A stretch of DNA of 64,000 bases from assembly GCA_029465975.1 (NCBI GenBank), contig CM055736.1:11851205-11915204 (forward strand), in the 5' to 3' direction. Within the stretch, counting starts at the first letter, position 1; each line of letters opens with the position of its first letter. The position numbers and the translations under genes are program-made. This DNA comes from Dallia pectoralis (Eukaryota > Chordata > Actinopteri > Esociformes > Umbridae). Positions 1 through 12,240 of the stretch are shown piece by piece. The notes below the pieces were generated by a model. The model made no database searches, was not told the DNA's origin, and saw only the letters and a list, made by a program, of their open reading frames with translations.

Positions 1-448
1 TTAACTACGGTCTAACTCTATCTGGGTAGCTTTCTATAATTTCACTGCCAACAACATGTGTTTAGTTTTTTCACTATAATCTCCTCTTTATTACAGTTGA
101 AAGCACTGAATAAATGTGCCATGTAAATGAATCCTAGCAGAGGCAAAATGCTTGTCAGGAACAGACAAACTAATATATAATCTGAACTATGATACCTTTC
201 AAATCCAAATGGAACACGAACAATTTAATTACAACAAATGAAAAGGAGAACAAGGTAACCAATTAAAGCTTGCGTTTGCGTGCGTTAATAGAGATCGGTA
301 GCAGACCATCACACAATTAGCTCAACTATATGAAATCAGGGATATATTCATCAGGAAAAAAAAACAATTAATATATGCAAGAAATGCCCGCGACTCGCAA
401 CTGATTACGTTGATACGTGAAAGTGTTGCATGTACAATTAAAGCTCAA
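1..448. other. Unique AT-rich DNA, no gene seen
   Basis: Non-repetitive AT-rich sequence up to the left edge of the first copy of the 1.06-kb duplication. No open frame with a recognisable domain, no RNA gene and no transposon end was found. Confidence 0.6.
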
Positions 449-1511
449 AATGGTACTAGTATCTTCAAGATAGCGGGGGAATACAGAACAAGATCCTTTG
501 TATTCTAGAATAGAGGCGAAACGTACGTTTTCCCAGTTTTCAATTAAATGTATTTCCCACCACAGGGCCATCCTTATGTCCTCGTATCTTATTCCAACAC
601 GGAGGTAAAACACATCCTATGAAAACCAGCTCCATCAAAGGTTGGAATGTGATGCCACTGTATATAGGTGTTGGTAAGCTCATTCCACCTGGAATATACA
701 GCAAGACTGGAGTCTCTAAAATCAGAGCCGATCACTGATCTAAGGATGTTACAGAAAATGTAGCATTTTATCCGGTGAGAAAAACAAGTTTTGTTTAAAT
801 AATTAAAGTTTTTAATGGCACACACAAAGTGGGACTAAAATGTAAATTCTGCATTTAACCAGAGCTCTCCACCACGTTTGGCGGCACAACAGCAATTAGA
901 ATAAATTTTCTTGCTCAAGGACTGGACGAGAGAACATTTTTACCAATTCAAATGACTAACAGACATAACTGAGTTGGTGGCACATTTGAACCATAAAAAA
1001 CATTACACAAGGACCTTTAAAAAGATGAAAACACACCTGTTAGATATCCAGCGTGGTGTCCTTAATTAGTTCATTCAGTGATTCAGACACTGTCATCCTC
1101 TAGAGAGGATGCTTTTCTAATACACGTAAGAAAGTATAAACTATAGAACACCGCTCATTTCGATTTAACTAGACAAAAATTGAAATAATACGTTTTTGTC
1201 TTCGTCAGGCTTTTTCCCAGCTTTTTTGTGTTGTCAGAAAATATATAATCTAGGATCAGGTGAATAATCGTATATGGGCTGAACAGAGTCCAGTCCACCT
1301 TCTGAGATGGTCAGCCAGATCGGAACACAATCATACGACAGTGACTGTTGTGTGACCTGTCTATTTAATGAAATGTTCTCATTATAACTGCAGAAGCTTT
1401 ATGTAAGTAACTTTCACTCGTAATGAACTGGGCGATTAGAGTGTTGCACAAGTTGATAACTAGTACAATTGAATTTTTTTGCAAATCAAATATAGTGGGT
1501 TCTGGACAAGC
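449..1511. repeat. 1.06-kb direct duplication, copy 1
   Basis: This block recurs at 1671-2733 with a constant offset of 1222 bp. Every stretch compared by eye was identical, including AT-rich runs that would diverge quickly. Similarity starts abruptly at the AATGGTACTAGTATC motif and ends at GGTTCTGGACAAGC, where both copies meet CG-rich tetranucleotide repeats. The peptides open within it (for example 589-825 on the minus strand) recur in the second copy and match no family I recognise. It is either a very recent tandem duplication or a false duplication made by the assembler at the simple repeat. Confidence 0.95.
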
Positions 1512-1670
1512 TGCACACATACACACGCGACCGACCGACCGACCGACCGACCGCACGCACGCACTTTTTTGCAAATCAAATATAGTGGGTTCTGGACAAG
1601 CTGCACACATACACACGCGACCGACCGACCGACCGACCGACCGAACGCACGCACGCACGCACGCACGCAC
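1473..1670. repeat. Two 90-bp tandem units with CGAC/GCAC tetranucleotides
   Basis: The motif GCAAATCAAATATAGTGGG starts at 1481 and again at 1571 (period 90), and a third time at 2703. Each occurrence leads into tetranucleotide repeats: CGAC then GCAC in the first two, GCCC in the third. The same anchor beside three simple-repeat tracts points to slippage or unequal exchange seeded by these tracts. Confidence 0.9.
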
Positions 1671-2732
1671 AATGGTACTAGTATCTTCAAGATAGCGGGG
1701 GAATACAGAACAAGATCCTTTGTATTCTAGAATAGAGGCGAAACGTACGTTTTCCCAGTTTTCAATTAAATGTATTTCCCACCACAGGGCCATCCTTATG
1801 TCCTCGTATCTTATTCCAACACGGAGGTAAAACACATCCTATGAAAACCAGCTCCATCAAAGGTTGGAATGTGATGCCACTGTATATAGGTGTTGGTAAG
1901 CTCATTCCACCTGGAATATACAGCAAGACTGGAGTCTCTAAAATCAGAGCCGATCACTGATCTAAGGATGTTACAGAAAATGTAGCATTTTATCCGGTGA
2001 GAAAAACAAGTTTTGTTTAAATAATTAAAGTTTTTAATGGCACACACAAAGTGGGACTAAAATGTAAATTCTGCATTTAACCAGAGCTCTCCACCACGTT
2101 TGGCGGCACAACAGCAATTAGAATAAATTTTCTTGCTCAAGGACTGGACGAGAGAACATTTTTACCAATTCAAATGACTAACAGACATAACTGAGTTGGT
2201 GGCACATTTGAACCATAAAAAACATTACACAAGGACCTTTAAAAAGATGAAAACACACCTGTTAGATATCCAGCGTGGTGTCCTTAATTAGTTCATTCAG
2301 TGATTCAGACACTGTCATCCTCTAGAGAGGATGCTTTTCTAATACACGTAAGAAAGTATAAACTATAGAACACCGCTCATTTCGATTTAACTAGACAAAA
2401 ATTGAAATAATACGTTTTTGTCTTCGTCAGGCTTTTTCCCAGCTTTTTTGTGTTGTCAGAAAATATATAATCTAGGATCAGGTGAATAATCGTATATGGG
2501 CTGAACAGAGTCCAGTCCACCTTCTGAGATGGTCAGCCAGATCGGAACACAATCATACGACAGTGACTGTTGTGTGACCTGTCTATTTAATGAAATGTTC
2601 TCATTATAACTGCAGAAGCTTTATGTAAGTAACTTTCACTCGTAATGAACTGGGCGATTAGAGTGTTGCACAAGTTGATAACTAGTACAATTGAATTTTT
2701 TTGCAAATCAAATATAGTGGGTTCTGGACAAG

Positions 2733-2733
<1 letters not shown>
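1671..2733. repeat. 1.06-kb direct duplication, copy 2
   Basis: Second copy of 449-1511, offset 1222 bp, apparently identical. It runs directly into the large composite simple repeat at 2733-3692, while copy 1 runs into the short 90-bp tandem. The copies therefore differ only in the simple repeat that follows them. Confidence 0.95.
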
Positions 2734-3692
<959 letters not shown>

Positions 3693-4373
3693 AGTTGGAC
3701 TCAGAGTGTCTTTAATAGTGTATGTAATAGGCGGTGCAAATGATTGAGCCTGCAGTAAGGGGAGATAAAAGTGTGTGTGTGTAGCAAGACCCAAACCCCG
3801 CTCTCTCCTCGTTCACCAAGAGTCTTCACCATCACCTGCAGGCAATCTCAAGGGCTAATGGAAGTGGAAAAAGTTATTAACCCCGCTTTGCGGCCAGGAG
3901 GGGACAGGTATATTAAGCAATTGCACAAAGATCCCCCATTTTCAATTACCGGTCGTAAAAGGTGCAGGAGCAAAATATCTCTGAGGAAAAAATAGGGCCT
4001 CAAAAATATCAGCACCCTCGTTGGGCAATCTGCCGGAGGAGGGCTTTATCTGGCCTAAAATCCACAAATCCTCTGTCTGTTACCTTACAATCCAGTTCTT
4101 CACAGTTGCGTTCTGGTCCACGTTGTGTCCTGGCGTTATTCATCGTACTAGTCTAAGAGTGGGTTTGGAGTCCTATTGAAGTTGTCATGAGTAGAGCCGG
4201 GCCTCTGGAGAGAAACATGGCTGTCGTTACATGTTTAGGTAGATCCACTAGCCTGTGTTTCTCTCCTAGAGGGTAGCAGTCTTTTGGGTCCATCGATACC
4301 CAACTGGAATATAACCTCTTTGAATAGGTCAGGTTGTATGTTGGTTGTATGAGTGGCTGAGCGTGTCCTAGTG
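3693..4373. other. Unique DNA, no gene seen
   Basis: Short frames at 3771-3995 and 3962-4156 have no recognisable domain. No RNA gene or clear regulatory site was seen. Confidence 0.5.
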
Positions 4374-4554
4374 CAGTGGACCATTATCAGTTACCGTACC
4401 GCTGACAGAATATTACCCTGCTTGGAGTAGCCCTGATGTACCTCCTCATGTTCATTTCACTAGTTACCCTGTGGTGTCATAAGTGTTTTAAGTAACCCCT
4501 GTGGAGAGCCCAAATACCCCCAGGGGTTCTAGTACCCCTGGTTGGGAACCGCCG
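4374..4554 (-). mobile_element. Short hAT-like non-autonomous element (probable)
   Basis: Read on the minus strand, the left end CGGCGGTTCCCAACC and right end ACCATTGGTCC-like sequence ending in CCACTG resemble hAT terminal inverted repeats of the CAGNGGTTC type. The interior has paired runs of CAGGGGT and ACCCCTG around 4521-4540. I recognise this general sequence as an interspersed repeat of teleost genomes. No convincing 8-bp target duplication remains, so the ends are approximate and the copy is old. Confidence 0.45.
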
Positions 4555-4859
4555 CCCTTAGAAGTTCTGGGCTTGTTGGAACCACAGCTGATGGTTGTTA
4601 GGCAAGTCCAATTATATCTGGCCAATTTGCACCTATCCTTTACCCTTCATTTACTGGCAGGTGACTGATTTACACCTTTCCAGTTTCCTGCTAGTAGCCT
4701 ACCAACCATTAATTGTGAGTTTTCAAACAGAGTTTTCACGGTAGAAACGTCCACCAAACAGCAACATGGGATGGTGTATTATGGCATTATACTCCTAAAC
4801 ACACAACAATACCAGAGTGTCTGGTGGATCAGTCATCCTGTGATTACCTCATTTGGGCC
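4555..4859. other. Unique DNA, nothing recognised
   Basis: About 300 bp between a probable hAT remnant and the 11-bp array. No gene or element was seen. Confidence 0.5.
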
Positions 4860-5229
4860 CATTACTCATCCATTACTCATCCATTACTCATCCATTACTC
4901 ACCCATTACTCACCCATTACTCACCCATTACTCACCCATTACTCACCCATTACTCACCCATTACTCACCCATTACTCACCCATTACTCACCCATTACTCA
5001 CCCATTACTCACCCATTACTCACCCATTACTCACCCATTACTCACCCATTACTCACCCATTACTCACCCATTACTCACCCATTACTCCCCCTTTACTCCC
5101 CCTTTACTCCCCTTTACTCACCCATTACTCACCCATTACTCATCCATTACTCACCCATTACTCACCCATTACTCATCCATTACTCATCCATTACTCATCC
5201 ATTACTCATCCATTACTCATCCATTACTC
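4860..5229. repeat. 11-bp minisatellite, unit CATTACTCACC
   Basis: About 34 head-to-tail copies of CATTACTCACC. CATTACTCATC variants cluster at both ends, and a CCTTTACTCCC-like segment lies near 5085-5115. Because the unit is 11 bp and lacks stops, all three plus frames stay open (128-183 codons) and read THYSPITHPLL repeats. This is a property of the repeat, not evidence of a gene. Confidence 0.98.
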
Positions 5230-7287
5230 TCACTCTTAGCTTTCAGAATCGTGACAGTCCACTGTTTTGAGGCTTTCCGTTCCCGCTACCTCACTTTTAT
5301 ATATAACAGAAGGAGATTGTGATGTCGGCACTGGGCGTTCTGGGTGGCTGAATAACTCTCATCTCTATCAGCTTTGATAGAAACAATTACAGGACAGACA
5401 AACGCACTCCCTTTCTTCCCCGTCACCGATACCGCTCTACTGCCCTCCACTGCCCCCTGCTGCCCGGGCTGACTGGGCTGTGGTATTGGGGCGGTTATGG
5501 ACCCAGGCTAATATAGACACACTTTAGAAAGAGCGGTGTTGAAATCTGGGTTAATGGGGGAGGAATGGAGAAGGGGAAGGGCCAGGGGGTGGAGAGGGGC
5601 TGAGGGCTAGAGACTGATGGGTGAGTCATGCGGTCAAGAAGGGACTAATTGCTCAGCCCGACTCAGAAATGTGTCTGGTGACTGATGAGACGTGTGGCAC
5701 GGAGGGGAGAGGAGCAGGAGAAACGGACACAAATTCTCTCTCATGGACAGACTCTGTACACAGAGATGGTACTGTACATCTGTCACCAAACGCTGGTTCG
5801 CATGCGATACCAAGCGGCATTAGCTCTGGTGCTTTGGGCAAATTCTCAATACCAGACGAAAGGCGGTGAGATTTTTGGCTCAATGACTTGTAAGAGAGAG
5901 AGAGACACAAGAACTGAGTCAATCATCGATCGTTTACGTTGAACTTAGGTCAGGGTTAATCAGAGATTAAAATGAGTGAAAACATCAAGGACGTAGACTG
6001 ACCTCTGGTGAGACTTCCGGACAGAGGTCAGATAGGGGAAGAGGTAAGAACTTACTTGGGTGACTTTTTAGGCATCACACACGTAGAAAAGTGCCGTTGC
6101 TGATTAATTGTTTCCATGCCAGTGAGAGATGGTAAGTTTCAGTTGTTGAAAAAAAGAGGTGTATTTTTTTCAACCATAGCGTTTTTCCTGTCAAGTGATG
6201 TTCTATTAAATTCCATAATTTCTCCTTAAGGGGACAGAGGGATTTGAGTCAGTGGATAATGACAGTTCACACAGAACGAGAAACAACACAGTAATTGACA
6301 GGGAAGTAGTGGAACGAAGGATTACCCACAGGGATCTGCGAACGAATTACTCTTCTGAAGGAGAACATCGACTATATCGACGCCCTCGGAATGGACGTTG
6401 TCCTAATGACGTCGCCCGGTGCACACGCAAACACGCCATAATGTGAAATCCATACGCAAAACCGAGCGTTCCCGGCTGCGCCCGAACGGAAGCCGATGCG
6501 ACAATGAGCTCGGTCCCTTTCCAGCTGATATCTCCGGAAGCTTCGTTGCGACTCGGCCTTCCTGGTCGCCAGTGGGATGTTTGTCAGTTTCCGTGACATC
6601 CGGAAGATGTAGGCCGAGCTGTTAACTCTGTTCACAGACACTCTTCCTCTGTCCACGCTCGGCTTCAGACCTAATTGCTGTGTGTGTTTTAGCCGGGAAA
6701 CAGCAGATCGGATGTCCGGGGTCCTGTGTTGTACATTAAGAGGGACGAACTGACACTTATTCGACGTCTCCCCCAGACCCCGTGGACACGCCCCTTTCCC
6801 TCTACGCTTCCATGGAAACGGGTGAACGTCATTCGGCACTCCCTGACACTGTGCATTATTCTGGACAGTAACAGAACATGACCACATTAACGTTCCACCA
6901 TTTTGTGGCAGGCTTTTTCACAAGGGATGGGTGTCATCTTAGAGTAAAGAAAAAGGTAATGTAAAAAAGGGCAAAGATGAAAGTTACATTGGTGTTAGGG
7001 CCCTGTGGTTCATCTCTAGACCTCTAACATCTAAGAACTGGCGGAAGTAGCCGTTTGAAGAGGAAACCTGACAGTGACGTTCCCATATAATACTTTTGAT
7101 GTATTATTCTATGTTCTCCACCTCGCCATCTGTCCCTGTCTTTCTCTCCCTTTACTTCAGTTTCATTCTAACCCATTTACCTCTATCCAATTATTCAAAA
7201 TAGATCATCCTTTATTTCCGGGCACAAGAAAGACTTAATTCCATAGTTCAGAGGTGCTGACCAATAAGAAAGTCTGCGTTCCAAAAG
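5230..7287. other. Unique DNA with a CpG-rich patch; no recognised gene
   Basis: Two kilobases of mostly unique sequence. A CpG-dense stretch lies at about 6370-6640. Across it, a minus-strand frame of 171 codons (6372-6887) is the longest open frame outside the tandem arrays. Its peptide is rich in Arg and Ser, has no domain I recognise and no signal peptide. It starts and ends without visible splice context and overlaps a 68-codon plus-strand frame. I do not call it a gene, but it is the least repeat-driven long frame in the window. Confidence 0.4.
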
Positions 7288-8475
7288 TGCCGTCTCATAA
7301 CTCGATGTGAGGAACACTGTGTCACTCAAACCTCACTGTGTAGATAACATAGTGGGTCACACAGTTATAACGTGCTGTTTCGTAACTTGATGTGAGGAAC
7401 ACTGTGTCACTCAAACCTCACTGTGTAGATAACACAGTGGGTCACACAGTTATAACGTGCTGTCTCATAACTCGATGTGAGGAACACTGTGTCACTCAAA
7501 CCTCACTGTGTAGATAACACAGTGGGTCACACAGTTATAACGTGCTGTCTCATAACTCGATGTGAGGAACACTGTGTCACTCAAACCTCACTGTGTAGAT
7601 AACATAGTGGGTCACACAGTTATAACGTGCTGTCTCATAACTCGATGTGAGGAACACTGTGTCACTCAAATCTCACTGTGTAGATAACACAGTGGGTCAC
7701 ACAGTTATAACGTGCTGTCTCATAACTCGATGTGAGGAACACTGTGTCACTCAAATCTCACTGTGTAGATAACACAGTGGGTCACACAGTTATAACGTGC
7801 TGTTTCGTAACTCGATGTGAGGAACACTGTGTCACTCAAACCTCACTGTGTAGATAACACAGTGGGTCACACAGTTATAACGTGCTGTCTCATAACTCGA
7901 TGTGAGGAACACTGTGTCACTCAAATCTCACTGTGTAGATAACACAGTGGGTCACACAGTTATAACGTGCTGTCTCATAACTCGATGTGAGGAACACTGT
8001 GTCACTCAAATCTCACTGTGTAGATAACACAGTGGGTCACACAGTTATAACGTGCTGTCTCATAACTCGATGTGAGGAACACTGTGTCACTCAAATCTCA
8101 CTGTGTAGATAACACAGTGGGTCACACAGTTATAATGTGCTGTCTCATAACTCGATGTGAGGAACACTGTGTCACTCAAATCTCACTGTGTAGATAACAC
8201 AGTGGGTCACACAGTTATAATGTGCTGTTTCGTAACTCGATGTGAGGAACACTGTGTCACTCAAATCTCACTGTGTAGATAACACAGTGGGTCACACAGT
8301 TATAACGTGCTGTCTCATTACTTGATGTGAGGAACACTGTGTCACTCAAACCTCACTGTGTAGATAACACAGTGGGTCACACAGTTATAACGTGCTGTCT
8401 CATAACTCGATGTGAGGAACACTGTGTCAACCAAAACCTCACTGTGTAGATAACATTGTGGGTCACATGTAATAA
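7288..8475. repeat. 85-bp minisatellite, 14 copies, hairpin in each unit
   Basis: The landmark CTCGATGTGAGG recurs every 85 bp at 7301, 7386, 7471 and onward to 8406, giving 14 units. Units differ by a few substitutions: CTCATAA or TTCGTAA, AAACCTC or AAATCTC, AACACAG or AACATAG, CGTGC or TGTGC. Most units contain a perfect 8-bp inverted repeat, CACTGTGT and ACACAGTG, around the loop AGATA (for example 7419-7439). The motif AACACTGTGTCAC earlier in the unit offers a second partner for either arm. No coding content. Confidence 0.98.
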
Positions 8476-9140
8476 CGGTCGAAGGAGAATGAAGAACGTT
8501 CAGCAGCTTTATCAAGCTCCATCAGGCCTCCTTGACGCTCACATTAATAGAAGTTTAGATTTTTCTCATACGGCAACGTTTTTTTCTAGTTTTTCATTTG
8601 CAAGCGAGCCGTTGTTATCGCCGCAGCCCTGAGGTCGGCCAAATGTTAAGGTGAGGAGAGCGAGGGAACAGGCTAGAGACAGATGAAGCGAATGAAATAC
8701 CGAAAAAGAAAGAGTGAGCGAGTGAGAGAGAGAGAGTGAGGAAAAGAGACAGAGGCGGGTAGATAGAGGGGTACAATTTGACAAATGGCATGGCATCTGT
8801 CACCTGTGTTTTCTGCAGTACCATTTTGTTCATAGGCCTTAACAAATGTATCTGCACACAGCACCAAAAAAAGCAGTACACACAGTAGTTTCCATGCATG
8901 CTTAACACAACCGGAATGGACACATCAGTGAGTATTCACGTCGGCGTTACCTCTACCTCTACTAGCACTTATCAACACAGACGAGGCTCAACATGGAATA
9001 TAAAAACATCTGTATCTGTATAGATTGGGTTGGGTTGATGGGTGGTATTATGGTAACATAGGACTGGGCAATAACAGAAGGAGAATATCTTGAGTGATGT
9101 CTGTTACCGCCTCACAGCTGCTTGTCTGGACAAGTTGTAC
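8476..9140. other. Unique DNA with a short purine-rich stretch
   Basis: A purine-rich stretch at about 8660-8760 gives pyrimidine-coded minus frames (8566-8923) rich in Ser and Leu. No recognised gene or element. Confidence 0.5.
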
Positions 9141-10334
9141 AATCTCTCTCTCTCCATTCCAGTCTCTCACTCTCCATTCCAGTCTCTCCATTACAGTCTC
9201 TCTCTCTCACTAACAGTCTCTCCCACTCCATTACAGTCTCTCCCTCTCCATTACAGTCTCTCTCTCTCACTAACAGTCTCTCCCTCTCCATTCCAGTCTC
9301 TCTCTCACTAACAGTCTCTCCCTCTCCATTACAGTCTCTCCCTCTCCATTACAGCCTCTCCCTCTCCATTACAGCCTCTCCCTCTCCATTACAGCCTCTC
9401 CCTCTCCATTACAGTCTCTCCCTCTCCATTACAGTCTCTCCCTCTCCATTCCAGTCTCTCCCTCTCCATTACAGTCTCTCCCTCTCCATTCCAGTCTCTC
9501 CCTCTCCATTCCAGTCTCTCTCTCACTAACAGTCTCTCCCTCTCCGTAACAGTCTCTCCCTCTCCATTACAGTCTCTCCCTCTCCATTACAGTCTCTCCC
9601 TCTCCATTACAGTCTCTCCCTCTCCATTACAGTCTCTCCCTCTCCATTACAGTCTCTCCCTCTCCATTACAGTCTCTCCCTCTCCATTACAGTCTCTCCC
9701 TCTCCATTACAGTCTCTCCTCTCCATTACAGTCTCTCCCTCTCCATTACAGTCTCTCCCTCTCCATTACAGTCTCTCCCTCTCCATTACAGTCTCTCCCT
9801 CTCCATTACAGTCTCTCCCTCTCCATTACAGTCTCTCCCTCTCCATTACAGTCTCTCCCTCTCCATTACAGTCTCTCCCTCTCCATTACAGTCTCTCCCT
9901 CTCCATTACAGTCTCTCCCTCTCCATTACAGTCTCTCCCTCTCCATTACAGTCTCTCCCTCTCCATTACAGTCTCTCCCTCTCCATTACAGTCTCTCCCT
10001 CTCCATTACAGTCTCTCCCTCTCCATTACAGTCTCTCCCTCTCCATTACAGTCTCTCCCTCTCCATTACAGTCTCTCCCTCTCCATTACAGTCTCTCTCT
10101 CTCCATTACAGTCTCTCCCTCTCCATTACAGTCTCTCCCTCTCCATTACAGTCTCTCCCTCTCCATTACAGTCTCTCTCTCTCCATTACAGTCTCTCTCT
10201 CTCCATTACAGTCTCTCTCTCTCCATTACAGTCTCTCTCTCTCCATTACAGTCTCTCCCTCTCCATTACAGTCTCTCTCTCCATTCCAGTCTCTCTCTCT
10301 CCATTCCAGTCTCTCTCTCTCACAAACAGTCTCT
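9141..10334. repeat. 20-bp minisatellite, unit CAGTCTCTCCCTCTCCATTA
   Basis: About 60 copies of CAGTCTCTCCCTCTCCATTA. The unit is nearly invariant from about 9540 to 10100. The flanks have variants with CCATTCCAG, CACTAACAG or CCATTACAGC. One unit near 9717 lost a few bases. On the plus strand every unit presents a 13-base pyrimidine run followed by ATTACAG and a T, which matches the vertebrate 3' splice-site pattern. The CACTAAC variants also resemble a branch point. The frame at 9122-9529 is a repeat artefact. Confidence 0.98.
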
Positions 10335-11049
10335 TACCTTCACTGTCGCTCCTCTTTATTTCAATTAGAATGTGTCCTTTCCCCGCTCTAAATCCCTCTC
10401 TTAGCGCCTAACCCCTCTAACCCCCTCGCCCCCCTCTACCACCTCGCCCGCATACACCGCTCTAATAGTCATTCCTCAACCACAAACTCAACATTCTCGC
10501 CCTCTACAACTGCCTTTCTCTGTCTTTACTTATCAACTAAGTCCCTAGCAGGTGTGTTCTGCCGGACCAAAAAAAACAATGACAAAAAACCCAGAAGAAA
10601 CAACAGTTGGGAGTAATCACAGTGTTGTGTTCTGGGAGGACGCCAGTTCTAAATGTGTGACCCCCCCCCCCTCACCTTTTCCGCCCACTCTGCCCCACAG
10701 CAGCCTTTTGACCAGCCTGCCACTGCTTTTATTAATTGGTGCCGGATGATAATCATGATTACATTAATGTCAGATCCTAGGAGACGGAGGAAAGTTCCAA
10801 ACCTTGACATCTGCCTCCATGTCACCTGAGGCAACAACACGCTCGCATCCCTGCATCAACACGGTTAATTACAGGCTCAGGCTGTGACCGCAGCTGAAAA
10901 GCATTGATTCTGGCAGGCCATATTGGTCTAATAGATATGATAAATTGCAGCATGACTTGGAAGAAAAAACAGGCAGAGGACATCGTCAGCAGTTCACCGA
11001 TGTCTATATTCAGGATCAAAGGTGAGGGGGTGTCTAAGTAGGTGTGGAA
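10335..11049. other. Unique DNA, possible conserved non-coding block
   Basis: No gene. The stretch from about 10725 to 10990 is free of simple repeats and carries clustered TTAATTA, TAATCATGATTA and CACCTG motifs, the look of many vertebrate conserved non-coding elements. Only an alignment could establish that. Confidence 0.3.
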
Positions 11050-11543
11050 GGTCTACACGTCTACAGGTCTACAGGTCTACACGTCTACAGGTCTACACGT
11101 CTACAGGGCTACAGGGCTACAGGTCTACAGGGTTACATGTCTACAGGTCTACAGCGCTACAGGTCAACAGGTCTACATGGCTACAGGGTTACAGGTCTAC
11201 AGGGTTACAAGTCTACAGGGCTACAGGTTTACAGGTCTACAGGGCTGCAGGTCTACATGTCTACAGGTCTATAGGGTTACAGGTCTACAGGGTTACAAGT
11301 CTACAGGTCTACAGGGCTACAGGTCTACAGGGCTGAAGGTCTACAGGGTTGCAGGGCTACAGATCTACAGGGCTACAGATCTACAGGGTTACAGCCAGGT
11401 CTACATGTCTACAGGGCTACAGGGTTACAGGTCTACAGGGTTACAGGTCTACAGGTCTACAGGTCTAAAGGGCTTCAGGTCTACAGGGCTTCAGGTATAC
11501 AGGGCTACAGGTCTAAAGGGCTTCAGGTCTAAAGGGCTACAGG
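11050..11543. repeat. 9-bp minisatellite, unit GGTCTACAG / GGGCTACAG / GGGTTACAG
   Basis: About 55 units of a 9-bp repeat whose first five bases vary (GGTCT, GGGCT, GGGTT, CGTCT) while TACAG is nearly constant. Late units change to GGTCTAAAG and GGGCTTCAG. A 9-bp period with no stop keeps frames open (175 codons at 11042-11569, reading STGLQVYRATG). These are repeat artefacts. Confidence 0.97.
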
Positions 11544-12240
11544 AATTTAGTTCTAATCGTTATGGCTGAGAGAATTTTCAGAATTCTTCCAGCTAACGCT
11601 TTGCATTATCCATCTCCTGGTGTCCATGGTCCTGAAGTCCAGTCAGTGAGAAATAGGCCAGACTGTCTATGAAACACTAAACTAGAACCTATTGGAACCC
11701 CCACCATAGACATTCAAGTGTGTTTTCCTTCAGAGGGCTGCTTAATTCCTCCAATAAACCACTTTGTCATGGCGATGATGAGTCACCGGTAGTCGTGGTG
11801 ATTTACCACACTCCATCACCATGCTAAGCAGCTGTACGACGACTTTAAGTACAAGCACGATGATTTAGGCGCGTGGCAAATCTAACGTATGCCCACATGG
11901 GTGCAGGATTTATTTTTGGTACATAAGGACTTAATGGATGGATGGCGGCCTGAGGAACATATATATTTTGTATGGATGTCTGAGGTTCGGGGTTGGGCTT
12001 CACATCAAAAGATCTTTCAATCAGGCTCTCCAACATTGAAATCCACACCTGGCAAACCGATGCACAGCAGAGCAGTGTGCCAGATGGGGAAACTCAAACC
12101 TGAAATGGAATGAATGTCCATTCGCAACCCACCAGGGTGCGAATGTGTGTTAAGTGTTTTCAACGTGTCGCTTTCCTGAATAGAGCCGCACACTAATGCT
12201 AAACAAATGATTCATAAGAAAGGGAAGATTAACCGCCTCT
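11544..12240. other. Unique DNA, nothing recognised
   Basis: Short overlapping frames on both strands at about 11845-12113 have no recognisable domain. No element ends or RNA genes were seen. Confidence 0.5.

Noticed and set aside
4771..5322. THYSPITHPLL repeat protein
   Set aside because: The same peptide appears in all three plus frames because the 11-bp unit has no stop.
7288..8475. CRISPR-like repeat array because of regular hairpin-bearing units
   Set aside because: Units are contiguous tandem copies with no unique spacers, in vertebrate DNA.
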